Positions 1-5,688 of a stretch of 5,819 nucleotides of DNA are shown here, one piece after another (position 1 is the first letter of the stretch; every line of letters begins with the position of its first letter). The translations under genes and the position numbers were made by a program. The notes under the pieces are model-generated. The model ran no database searches. It was not told the DNA's origin and worked only from the letters and a program-made list of their open reading frames with translations. Source of the stretch: Prosthecobacter debontii (GTDB lineage: Bacteria > Verrucomicrobiota > Verrucomicrobiia > Verrucomicrobiales > Akkermansiaceae); contig CAMCXJ010000128.1 of NCBI GenBank assembly GCA_945883455.1, forward strand, positions 1 to 5,819, written 5' to 3'.

Positions 1-314
1 TAGGCGGTATACCAGCCGGGATTTTCCAGGATGTTCCGCTGGATCACGCCGGGGGTGAGAGTGCCGTGATAGCCCTGGCCGATGAAACTTTTCAGCACGC
101 GGTTCTGGCTCATCCACGCCCGCAGCCATGCCAGCGCGTCGTTCTCCGAAAGCGCATCAGGCAGATCCATGTCGCCTTCCATGCGGATACCGCCAGGGAC
201 TGCCTCGGAAATCAGCTCGTCCAGCGTGCCGTGGCCCACTTTTTCAAGCATCTCGTTTTGGTCGGATTCGGTGGGACCGATGTGGCGGGGCAGGAAGGAG
301 GACGTGGAGGCCAT
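1..314 (-). CDS. gcvP: Glycine dehydrogenase (decarboxylating), P-protein, N-terminal part only
   Basis: The visible 104 codons begin at the ATG at 314-312 and run off the left edge without a stop. The P-protein is the PLP-dependent decarboxylase of the cytoplasmic glycine cleavage system: it releases CO2 from glycine and passes the aminomethyl group to the lipoyl H-protein. Recognition rests on the characteristic start RHIGPTESDQNEML (residues 10-23) and the conserved block GYHGTLTPGVIQRNILENPG followed by WYTA (residues 81-104), matching single-chain P-proteins. The split GcvPA type usually lacks the RHIGP opening, so a single-chain enzyme of roughly 950 residues is expected; that length is family knowledge. 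The PLP lysine lies in the missing part. The start is supported by AAGGGG seven nt upstream, the only good ribosome binding site in the window. The sulfatase gene ends 67 nt upstream on the same strand, so read-through is possible, but no functional link is evident. Confidence 0.93.
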   Translation of the reverse strand, partial: MASTSSFLPRHIGPTESDQNEMLEKVGHGTLDELISEAVPGGIRMEGDMDLPDALSENDALAWLRAWMSQNRVLKSFIGQGYHGTLTPGVIQRNILENPGWYTA

Positions 315-321
315 GTGCGTG

Positions 322-327
322 CCCCTT
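322..327 (-). promoter_or_regulatory. Ribosome binding site of gcvP
   Basis: On the minus strand AAGGGG lies 7 nt before the ATG at 314-312. It fixes the gcvP start, and it stands out because the other complete genes here lack a clear Shine-Dalgarno sequence. The rest of the 315-381 spacer shows no convincing terminator hairpin and no strong promoter. Confidence 0.7.
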
Positions 328-381
328 AATGCAGCAGGGATACCAACCCCGCAACCCCGGAAAATGGATAAGCGTAAAATC

Positions 382-1857
382 CTAATCCCCTCTGCCAAAG
401 CCGGGGATCGGATCCTCGGGGCGGATGGGTTTTCCTTCCCAGAAAGGTTTGCCGTTGCGGTATTCAAGGATGCGGGAGCCGCTGCCGGGGGCATGGGGTT
501 TTTCCTCTGTTGGTATCCATTTTTTCAAACGTACAATCTCCGCCGCGAAGGCCGGATCGCCCGCGAGGTTCCTGAACTCGTTGGGGTCTTTCTCCATGTC
601 GTAAAGCTCCTCGGCCCCGTCCATGTAGCGGATGTAGCGCCAGCGGGTGTCGCGCACGGCGTTGTTGCCGGGGTTGTGGTTGGAGATGGCCGGCCATTCA
701 CGGACGGCCGAGGCGTCCTTCAACTGGGGCACGAGCGAATGGCCCTCCAGGCCATCGGGTTTCGGCAGTCCGGCAAGATCACAAAGGGTGGGGAAAACAT
801 CGAGCAACTCGACGGGTTCCCCGCACTTGGTTCCACTGAGCGAATCCGGCCCTGCGAAAATCAGGGGCACGCGCGTGGAGCGTTCCCAGAGGGTGTTTTT
901 CCCGGTGATCTCCTTTTCGCCGAGATGGAAACCATGATCCGACCACAGAACGATGACCGTGTTTTCGGCGTGGCCGGATTTCTCCAGCGCATCGAGCACG
1001 CGACCTAGCTGGGCGTCCATGAAGGAGACCGATGCGAGGTAGGAGCGGACGAAGTTTTTCCACTCGTTCTCCTCCTTCAGGAACTCCAGCCGCGGCTCCG
1101 GCAGTTGCCAGTGCAGCCACCACGAGGAGCGCGGCGTGTCGGCGCGGTCATTCGCCATGACCTCGGGCAGTTTCAGGGTTTCCTCAGGGTAGAGATCCAT
1201 CCATTTTTGCGTGGCGAAGTTTGGCACGTGGGGCAGGAAAAAACCGGTGGCGAGGAAGAAGGGCTTGTCATCCGGCATGTCGGCCAGCCGCGCCGCCGAC
1301 CAGCTCGCGATCTTGTAATCGTCCTTGTCCTCGTCCTTGTGCGGGAAAAACCCCCAATCGACGAGTTTCATCGGGCTGGGGGTGTTGACGAGTTTCTTCG
1401 GGGGGAAAGGGGCGCCATCCGCCGGAGGACCGACCTCATCCCAGTCTCTGCCAACCTTGAATCCGTAGTTGCCGTGGAAAACCTTCCCGGCGACGTAGGT
1501 GCGGTAGCCGTTCCTGCGGAAATGCTGCGGCAGCGTGGTGATATCCTTGAGTTCCGGGACGTTGCGGAACCAGGGCGAGAGGCCGTAGATCCCGGTCGTC
1601 GTCGGGCGCAGTCCGGTGAGGATGCTGAGGCGCGAGGGATTGCAGAGGACGCTCTGGCAATGCGCGTTGGTGAATGTCGTCCCCATCGACGCGAGGCGGT
1701 CGAAATTCGGCGTCTTCACCTGCGGATGCCCGCCCAGCGGCCCGACCCAGTCGTTGAGGTCATCGACGGCGATGAAAAGGATGTTCGGTTTTTTTCCCGA
1801 TGGCTCGGCGGCGCTCAGGGTGAGCGGGAGGAAAAAGCAGGCAATGAATAAGCGCAT
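382..1857 (-). CDS. Exported sulfatase of the iduronate-2-sulfatase type
   Basis: A 491-residue type I sulfatase (alkaline phosphatase superfamily, COG3119) that hydrolyses sulfate esters, probably on a sulfated polysaccharide, outside the cytoplasm. Residues 1-17 form a short signal peptide (basic MR, hydrophobic core, cleavage likely after LTLSAA). Visible active-site elements are DD at 32-33 (metal), C72 in C-N-P-S-R76 (the cysteine converted to formylglycine), K125 and H128 in AGKVFHG, H210 in FFLPH, D307-H308 in SDHGFHLGE (metal) and K320 in GKNTLWE. The DDLNDWVGPLGGHPQVKTPN stretch and AGKVFHG resemble iduronate-2-sulfatase-like enzymes, but the true substrate cannot be read from the sequence. 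Length and domain are complete. Activity needs a formylglycine-generating enzyme encoded elsewhere. The ATG is preceded by a GC-rich stretch without a Shine-Dalgarno motif, and a structured repeat element lies 60 nt upstream. gcvP follows after 67 nt. Confidence 0.93.
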   Translation of the reverse strand: MRLFIACFFLPLTLSAAEPSGKKPNILFIAVDDLNDWVGPLGGHPQVKTPNFDRLASMGTTFTNAHCQSVLCNPSRLSILTGLRPTTTGIYGLSPWFRNVPELKDITTLPQHFRRNGYRTYVAGKVFHGNYGFKVGRDWDEVGPPADGAPFPPKKLVNTPSPMKLVDWGFFPHKDEDKDDYKIASWSAARLADMPDDKPFFLATGFFLPHVPNFATQKWMDLYPEETLKLPEVMANDRADTPRSSWWLHWQLPEPRLEFLKEENEWKNFVRSYLASVSFMDAQLGRVLDALEKSGHAENTVIVLWSDHGFHLGEKEITGKNTLWERSTRVPLIFAGPDSLSGTKCGEPVELLDVFPTLCDLAGLPKPDGLEGHSLVPQLKDASAVREWPAISNHNPGNNAVRDTRWRYIRYMDGAEELYDMEKDPNEFRNLAGDPAFAAEIVRLKKWIPTEEKPHAPGSGSRILEYRNGKPFWEGKPIRPEDPIPGFGRGD

Positions 1858-1916
1858 GCGGACAGCTACCGGCGGGCGGGCATGCTGTCGATGGGGAAAG
1901 GCATGTGATTTTTTCA

Positions 1917-1954
1917 GGTAGGGCTGATCCGGCTCGGTCGGCCCACTTCAAAAA
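1917..1954 (+). repeat. Left inverted-repeat arm of the structured element
   Basis: Reading inward on the plus strand: a 26-nt block (1917-1942) that starts GGTAGGGCTGATCC and ends TCGGTCGGC, then four variable bases (CCAC), then TTCAAAAA (1947-1954). The 26-nt and 8-nt blocks match the reverse complement of 2338-2313 and 2308-2301 without a mismatch. The arm does not itself form a strong hairpin. Confidence 0.85.
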
Positions 1955-1976
1955 TCTGGTGCACCGCTCACTCTGA

Positions 1977-1992
1977 CGGGAGTGAAATCCCG
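1977..1992 (+). other. Sub-terminal hairpin, left end
   Basis: CGGGA, loop GTGAAA, then TCCCG: a 5-bp perfect stem beginning 22 nt inside the TTCAAAAA block of the left arm. It shares the AGTGAAA motif, though not the stem bases, with the hairpin at 2264-2279 read on the opposite strand. Confidence 0.55.
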
Positions 1993-2057
1993 AGGCAAAC
2001 AGCCCGCCTAAGGGATTGCGCCAATTTTTTATTGTCGAAGATATGTGCGCAGCACCC

Positions 2058-2205
2058 TGGACTGCTTCAGCCTGCTGTAGCTCTGCCCAATGCAGCCCTG
2101 CTGCGAAGTTGGCGGCATTGGCACGGGAAAAGCCCGATGAAACCTCTGCTAGCCCCGCGTGCAGCAGGCTGCATGGCGGAAAGCGGCAGCAGGCTCTGCA
2201 GTCCA
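2058..2205. other. Long imperfect hairpin in the centre of the element
   Basis: Stacked complementary segments read by eye: TGGACTGC (2058-2065) with GCAGTCCA (2198-2205); AGCCTGCTG (2069-2077) with CAGCAGGCT (2187-2195); GCC (2085-2087) with GGC (2175-2177); and 2090-2104 with 2161-2174 as 14 pairs with one bulged C at 2096. The apical part contains a smaller hairpin, CGGG (2124-2127) with CCCG (2133-2136) around AAAAG. GCAGCAGGCT also occurs as a direct repeat at 2161-2170 and 2186-2195. On paper this gives a rod of about 150 nt on either strand. There is no U-tract after it on either strand, so it does not look like a simple intrinsic terminator. Whether it acts as DNA or RNA cannot be told. 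Confidence 0.6.
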
Positions 2206-2263
2206 AGGACTTCGTCGGAAATCTCGTTCAAATGCGCGTTTATTTTTGGCCGAGTTCCTCACC

Positions 2264-2279
2264 GCGGTTTCACTACCGC
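2264..2279 (-). other. Sub-terminal hairpin, right end
   Basis: Read on the minus strand: GCGGT, loop AGTGAA, then ACCGC, a 5-bp perfect stem beginning 21 nt inside the TTCAAAAA block of the right arm. It is the counterpart of the hairpin at 1977-1992: same motif and near-identical spacing from the end, but different stem bases that still pair. Confidence 0.55.
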
Positions 2280-2300
2280 TCCGGGATTACGGCTCTTCCG

Positions 2301-2338
2301 TTTTTGAACAGTGCCGACCGAGCCGGATCAGCCCTACC
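2301..2338 (-). repeat. Right inverted-repeat arm of the structured element
   Basis: On the minus strand it reads GGTAGGGCTGATCC through TCGGTCGGC (26 nt, 2338-2313), four variable bases (ACTG), then TTCAAAAA (2308-2301), a mirror of the left arm. It ends 13 nt before the cimA stop codon (2354-2352), so it would be transcribed at the start of the cimA 3' region. Confidence 0.85.
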
Positions 2339-2351
2339 GGCATGGAAGCCC

Positions 2352-3914
2352 TCAGCCTTTCCGCTGAAGGAAGAGGTCGATGCCATCGACGAGGGCGAGC
2401 CAGCTTGCCTCGATGATGTTTTCCGATACGCCGATGGTGCCCCAGGTCTCGCCGCCGTGGGCTGAGACAATGAGGACGCGGGTCTTGGCGGCGGTAGCGT
2501 CGTGGCCGTCGAGGATGCGAACCTTGTAATCGACCAGCGAGACTTCCCCGATCTCGGGGTAGAAAGGCAGAAGGGCTTTCCGCAGGGCGAGGTCAAGGGC
2601 GTTGACCACGCCGAGGCCTTCCGCGACGGTGAGTTCGGTGGTCTCGTTGACGCTGACTTTCACGGTGGCCTCGCAGACGGGTTTGTGGCCGTCGCGGTAT
2701 TGGCGGAAGCTGGTGTGGTATTCGTTGGCCTCGAAAGGTTTCGTGTATTTCCCCAGCTCGCGGCGGATCAGCAACTCCAGCGAACCGCCGGCTGCCTCGA
2801 AAGAATAACCCTCGTGCTCAAGTTCCTTGATACGGGCGAGGATTCGCGCGGCTTCGGGTGCTCCTTTTTCGATGGGCATGCCCATCTGCTCGGCCTTGAG
2901 GAGGATGTTCGATTGGCCGCTGAGCTCCGAAACGAGGATGGTCTGCTCGTTGCCGACGCTGGCGGGCGTGATGTGCTCGTAGCTGCGGGCGAGTTTCTGC
3001 ACGGCATTCACATGCATGCCTCCTTTGTGGGCGAAGGCCGTGCGCCCGATGAAAGGTGCGCGGGCGAAATGGGGGTTGTTGGAAACATCATCCACGAACC
3101 AGGACAGGTCGCGCAGCCCTTCGAGGCGCGGCACCACCTTCAGCCCCATTTTCAGCTGGAGGATGGGGATCACGGAGGTGAGGTTGCAATTTCCCGTGCG
3201 CTCACCATAGCCGTTGATGGTGCCTTGGACATGGGTCGCACCCGCGTCCACGGCGGCGATCGCGTTGGCGACGCCGAGTTCGCAATCGTTGTGGGTGTGG
3301 ATGCCGATGGAGGAGCCGGGCAGATGGGCGCGCACGGCGGTGCAGATCATGGCGATCTCGGAAGGCAGGGTGCCGCCGTTCGTGTCGCAGAGGACAAGGC
3401 AGGCCGCGCCCCCGTCGGCGGCCGCTTTCAGCGTGGCGAGCGCGTGCTCCGGGGAGTCCTTGTAGCCATCAAAAAAGTGCTCGGCATCATAGATCACCTC
3501 GCGGCCGTGCTGGGCAAGGTGGGCGACGGTTTCGCGGATCATCGCCTGGTTCTCCTCCACAGTGGTGCGCAAAATTTCCGTGACCTGCATCTCCCAGCTT
3601 TTCCCGAAAATCGTCACCACGGGTGTCTCCGCCTCCAGCAAAAGTTTCACCTGCGGATCCTCGTCCACCGGGGTGTTCGCACGGCGCGTGGAGCCAAAGG
3701 CGGCGAGCTTGGCGTGCTTGAATGCGATGGATTTCGCGGCCTGGAAAAACTCGACGTCCTTGGGGTTCGATCCGGGCCAGCCGCCCTCGATGTAGTCCAC
3801 GCCGAACTCGTCGAGGCGCTTCGCAATCCGCAGCTTATCGAGGCCGGAAAGCTGAAAGCCCTCGCCCTGGGTGCCGTCGCGCAAGGTGGTGTCGTAGATG
3901 TGAACGGGTTTCAT
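2352..3914 (-). CDS. cimA: (R)-citramalate synthase
   Basis: A 520-residue cytoplasmic enzyme of the isopropylmalate/homocitrate synthase family. It condenses pyruvate with acetyl-CoA to (R)-citramalate, the first step of the threonine-independent route to 2-oxobutyrate and isoleucine. The HMGL-like TIM barrel spans about residues 4-275: DTTLRDGTQGEGF at 8-20 (catalytic R12, metal D13), YIEGGWPGSNPKD at 41-53, metal ligands H206 and H208 in IHTHND, and GERTGNCNL at 237-245. The DTTLRDGTQGEG and EGGWPGSNPKD wording is typical of the CimA-type family (TIGR00977) rather than LeuA, which usually reads RDGEQ. A linker with FAHKGGMHVNA (H296, H301) follows, then the LeuA-type C-terminal allosteric domain at about 390-515, usually the site of end-product control. 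The length is normal and no key residue is missing. The ATG at 3914 has no clear Shine-Dalgarno motif, but the conserved barrel begins at residue 4, so the start is secure. The gene is divergent from mnmE. Confidence 0.93.
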   Translation of the reverse strand: MKPVHIYDTTLRDGTQGEGFQLSGLDKLRIAKRLDEFGVDYIEGGWPGSNPKDVEFFQAAKSIAFKHAKLAAFGSTRRANTPVDEDPQVKLLLEAETPVVTIFGKSWEMQVTEILRTTVEENQAMIRETVAHLAQHGREVIYDAEHFFDGYKDSPEHALATLKAAADGGAACLVLCDTNGGTLPSEIAMICTAVRAHLPGSSIGIHTHNDCELGVANAIAAVDAGATHVQGTINGYGERTGNCNLTSVIPILQLKMGLKVVPRLEGLRDLSWFVDDVSNNPHFARAPFIGRTAFAHKGGMHVNAVQKLARSYEHITPASVGNEQTILVSELSGQSNILLKAEQMGMPIEKGAPEAARILARIKELEHEGYSFEAAGGSLELLIRRELGKYTKPFEANEYHTSFRQYRDGHKPVCEATVKVSVNETTELTVAEGLGVVNALDLALRKALLPFYPEIGEVSLVDYKVRILDGHDATAAKTRVLIVSAHGGETWGTIGVSENIIEASWLALVDGIDLFLQRKG

Positions 3915-3998
3915 AAGACTGTCGCGGGGCGCGCAAGTTAGAGGTCACCAAGAGCCGGTGCAAGGCAAGAAGCACATTTCGCAAGGTCTCCACGCGCA

Positions 3999-4028
3999 TT
4001 GACAGCTCTCTTGGAGCAGCTTTAAACT
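3999..4028 (+). promoter_or_regulatory. Predicted sigma70-type promoter for mnmE
   Basis: A perfect -35 hexamer TTGACA (3999-4004) is followed after 18 nt by TAAACT (4023-4028), which matches 4 of 6 consensus -10 bases. Transcription would start near 4035, giving a leader of about 50 nt before the mnmE ATG. It sits in the 171-nt divergent region between cimA and mnmE. No equally good promoter for cimA was found on the other strand. Confidence 0.5.
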
Positions 4029-4085
4029 AATCGCGTGGTGATTTGATTTACCGCCGCTTTTAGTTTTCACCAACGCGTTACATAA

Positions 4086-5435
4086 ATGGCCTCGGCGCAT
4101 AGCTCCACCATCGCCGCCATCGCCTCCCCCACGGGCGTAGGTGCCATTTCGCTGATCCGTGTTTCCGGCCCTCGCGCCATCGAGATCGCGGATCTCGCCT
4201 GTGGCGGCATCGCCTCTGCCACGATGCCCCGCGTGGCTCGCCGCTGCAAGATACGCGACGCCGCAGGCTCGGTGATCGACGACGGCCTGCTCACTGTTTT
4301 CCTGTGCCCGAACTCCTTCACCGGCGAGGATACCGTGGAGTTCGCGGGTCACGGCGGCATCCTCGTGACACGGGAAACACTGGCCCGTTTCCTCGAATGC
4401 GGGGCCGTCCATGCCGCGCCCGGCGAGTTCTCGCAGCGCGCCTTTCTCAACGGCAAACTCGATCTCACCCAGGCGGAGGGCATCATGGATCTCATTTCCG
4501 CACAGACCCGGCTCGCGATCCGCGCCGCGCACTCGCAGCTTGAGGGGACACTCGGAAAACGCACCACCGCCGCCCGCGACGATCTGTTAGACATCCTCGC
4601 GCACCTGGAGGCGTGGATCGACTTCCCCGACGAGGACATCGACCCACAAACCACCGCCCAGCTCCGCCTCCGCATCGGCGGAATCCTGGAAACCATCGAT
4701 TCCCTGCTCGCCACCGCCGACCAAGGCCGCGTCCTCCGCGAGGGCGTGCGCACGGTCATTTTCGGCGAGCCGAACGTCGGAAAATCCTCCCTGCTCAACC
4801 GCCTGCTCGGCTTCGACCGCGCCATCGTTTCCGACATCCCCGGCACCACCCGCGACACCATCGAGGAAGTCATCAACCTAGGCGGCATCCCGCTGCGCCT
4901 TGTCGATACAGCGGGCGTGCGCGAATCCGACGACACCATCGAGGCGCAGGGCATCCAGCGCACCGTCCGCCAGATCGAGGGCGCGGATCTGCTTTTGGAA
5001 ATCGCCGACGCCTCGCGGCCACGCCCGGAGCGCGCCGTCTATCCCTCGAACCACGCTACCCATCTTCTAGTCCTCAACAAATCCGATCTCGGCGAGCATT
5101 CTACATGGAAGGGCAGCGAGGCCACGCGGATTTCCTGCGCGAGCGGCGAGGGCTTCGATACGCTTTCGGAAAAAATCCGCACCGCTCTCCATTTCGCTGA
5201 GGCAGATTTCGGCGAGCATGCCATAGCTATTAATGCCCGTCACCAAGCTTCGCTCGGTCTCGCCCACACGAACCTCAGCGCTGCCCTTGATCTCTTGACT
5301 GCGGAATATTCCGATCCCGAACTCGCTGCCATCGACCTCCGTGAGGCCCTCGACGCGCTCGGCGAAATCCCCGGCAAGGTCGATACCGAGGATCTGCTGG
5401 GCGTGATTTTTTCCAGTTTCTGCATTGGGAAATAA
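4086..5435 (+). CDS. mnmE: tRNA uridine-5-carboxymethylaminomethyl(34) synthesis GTPase MnmE
   Basis: A 449-residue potassium-dependent GTPase that works with MnmG to add the (carboxymethyl)aminomethyl group to C5 of wobble uridine U34 in certain tRNAs. Three domains are visible. The N-terminal tetrahydrofolate-binding domain (about 1-120) opens TIAAIASPTGVGAISLIRVSG and carries FTGEDTVEFAGHGG. Next is a helical domain. The inserted G domain (about 220-370) has P-loop GEPNVGKSS at 227-235, G2 PGTTRD at 252-257, G3 DTAG at 274-277 and G4 NKSD at 331-334. The protein ends in the required C-I-G-K (446-449), whose cysteine is essential in the family. Length is normal. An in-frame stop directly precedes the ATG, so this is the first possible start; no Shine-Dalgarno motif is seen. 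A TTGACA promoter lies about 58 nt upstream of the start codon. The gene is convergent with the partial gene to the right, and no clear terminator follows its stop. Confidence 0.96.
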   Translation: MASAHSSTIAAIASPTGVGAISLIRVSGPRAIEIADLACGGIASATMPRVARRCKIRDAAGSVIDDGLLTVFLCPNSFTGEDTVEFAGHGGILVTRETLARFLECGAVHAAPGEFSQRAFLNGKLDLTQAEGIMDLISAQTRLAIRAAHSQLEGTLGKRTTAARDDLLDILAHLEAWIDFPDEDIDPQTTAQLRLRIGGILETIDSLLATADQGRVLREGVRTVIFGEPNVGKSSLLNRLLGFDRAIVSDIPGTTRDTIEEVINLGGIPLRLVDTAGVRESDDTIEAQGIQRTVRQIEGADLLLEIADASRPRPERAVYPSNHATHLLVLNKSDLGEHSTWKGSEATRISCASGEGFDTLSEKIRTALHFAEADFGEHAIAINARHQASLGLAHTNLSAALDLLTAEYSDPELAAIDLREALDALGEIPGKVDTEDLLGVIFSSFCIGK

Positions 5436-5460
5436 GAGTAGAAGCGAACTACGGCTGTCC

Positions 5461-5688
5461 CTAGCCCGCCGCATCGTTGATCAATTCGTGAAATGGATTA
5501 CGATCAGCAATCATGGCGTAGACCTCGGCTCCGAGACATTTCTTTATCAACCAAGAAAATGACTCCAACCCATCAAAGCCTCTGGCAATTGAGTGCCACC
5601 GATGTGGCTGGCACCTACATGCCAGCCGGCGGTTCAAGTTACTTGTAAACTGTAACTGGGTTCGACGCGCCGATGTTGCCTGCTGCAT
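5461..5688 (-). CDS. Doubtful small ORF or gene remnant, 75 aa
   Basis: Not recognised. The C-terminal 40 or so residues read like a folded protein (ARGFDGLESFSWLIKKCLGA, then EVYAMIADRNPFHELINDAAG), with good amphipathic spacing. The N-terminal half is rich in R, Q and C and looks like chance translation; it overlaps the end of the Ig-domain gene by 50 nt in another frame and runs through two palindromes. No ribosome binding site supports the ATG at 5688. GC over 5461-5600 is about 49% by hand count, well below the flanking genes. The likeliest reading is the tail of a decayed or displaced gene whose start has been lost; a short real protein using an internal start is possible. Confidence 0.25.
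   Translation of the reverse strand: MQQATSARRTQLQFTSNLNRRLACRCQPHRWHSIARGFDGLESFSWLIKKCLGAEVYAMIADRNPFHELINDAAG
5583..5624. repeat. Two tandem TGGCA-N6-TGCCA palindromes
   Basis: TGGCA ATTGAG TGCCA at 5583-5598 and TGGCA CCTACA TGCCA at 5609-5624 share identical arms and identical 6-nt spacing, offset by 26 bp. The second extends to an 8-bp perfect stem, GGCTGGCA/TGCCAGCC, at 5606-5627. They lie between two convergent genes, 15 nt or more past the stop of the Ig-domain gene. They may act as a bidirectional hairpin terminator, although no U-tract follows on either strand, or as a paired protein-binding site. Confidence 0.5.

Larger units (their letters stand above)
1917..2338. repeat. Structured non-coding element bounded by 38-nt inverted repeats (MITE-like, unclassified)
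   Basis: Most of the 494-nt gap between cimA and the sulfatase gene is one symmetric unit. The two ends are inverted copies: 26 nt perfect, 4 nt variable, 8 nt perfect. Just inside each end, at nearly equal spacing, is a 5-bp hairpin containing AGTGAAA. The centre (2058-2205) folds into a long imperfect hairpin. Open frames crossing the element are not credible genes, since they continue into the antisense of cimA or the sulfatase and look like nothing known. The right end lies 13 nt past the cimA stop codon; the left end lies 59 nt before the sulfatase start. No target-site duplication is seen (left flank gattttttca, right flank ggcatggaag). This fits a non-autonomous mobile or dispersed repeat, but copies elsewhere in the genome would be needed to show it. 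A structured RNA or transcription-boundary element is the alternative. The flank 1858-1916 holds no recognisable feature. Confidence 0.6.

Noticed and set aside
82..1851. Plus-strand open frames of 308 and 248 codons over gcvP and the sulfatase gene
   Set aside because: They lie antisense to recognised genes, resemble no known protein, and cross a gene boundary and a spacer.
2058..2205. Integron attC site or retron RNA
   Set aside because: No RYYYAAC/GTTRRRY core pair bounds the hairpin, and no integrase, reverse transcriptase or gene cassette is present.
1907..2348. Target-site duplication flanking the inverted repeats
   Set aside because: The immediate flanks gattttttca and ggcatggaag do not match. 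GGCATG at 1900-1905 and 2339-2344 is offset on the left by 11 nt and short enough to be chance.
1760..2465. Open frames crossing the structured element (148 codons minus, 149 codons plus)
   Set aside because: Both run out of the element into the antisense of neighbouring genes, pass through the inverted arms, and show low-complexity Cys/Ala/Ser composition; part of it reflects the internal repeats.
2502..3941. A 479-codon plus-strand open frame covering nearly all of cimA
   Set aside because: It is exactly antisense to a fully conserved citramalate synthase, has no recognisable motif, and is the kind of long shadow frame that high GC at third positions produces.
3935..3963. cimA promoter TTGCAC-N17-TAACTT on the minus strand
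   Set aside because: Each hexamer matches only 3 of 6 consensus positions, which is not above background.
4086..5435. Truncation or loss of function of MnmE
   Set aside because: All G motifs and the terminal CIGK are present and the length is normal.
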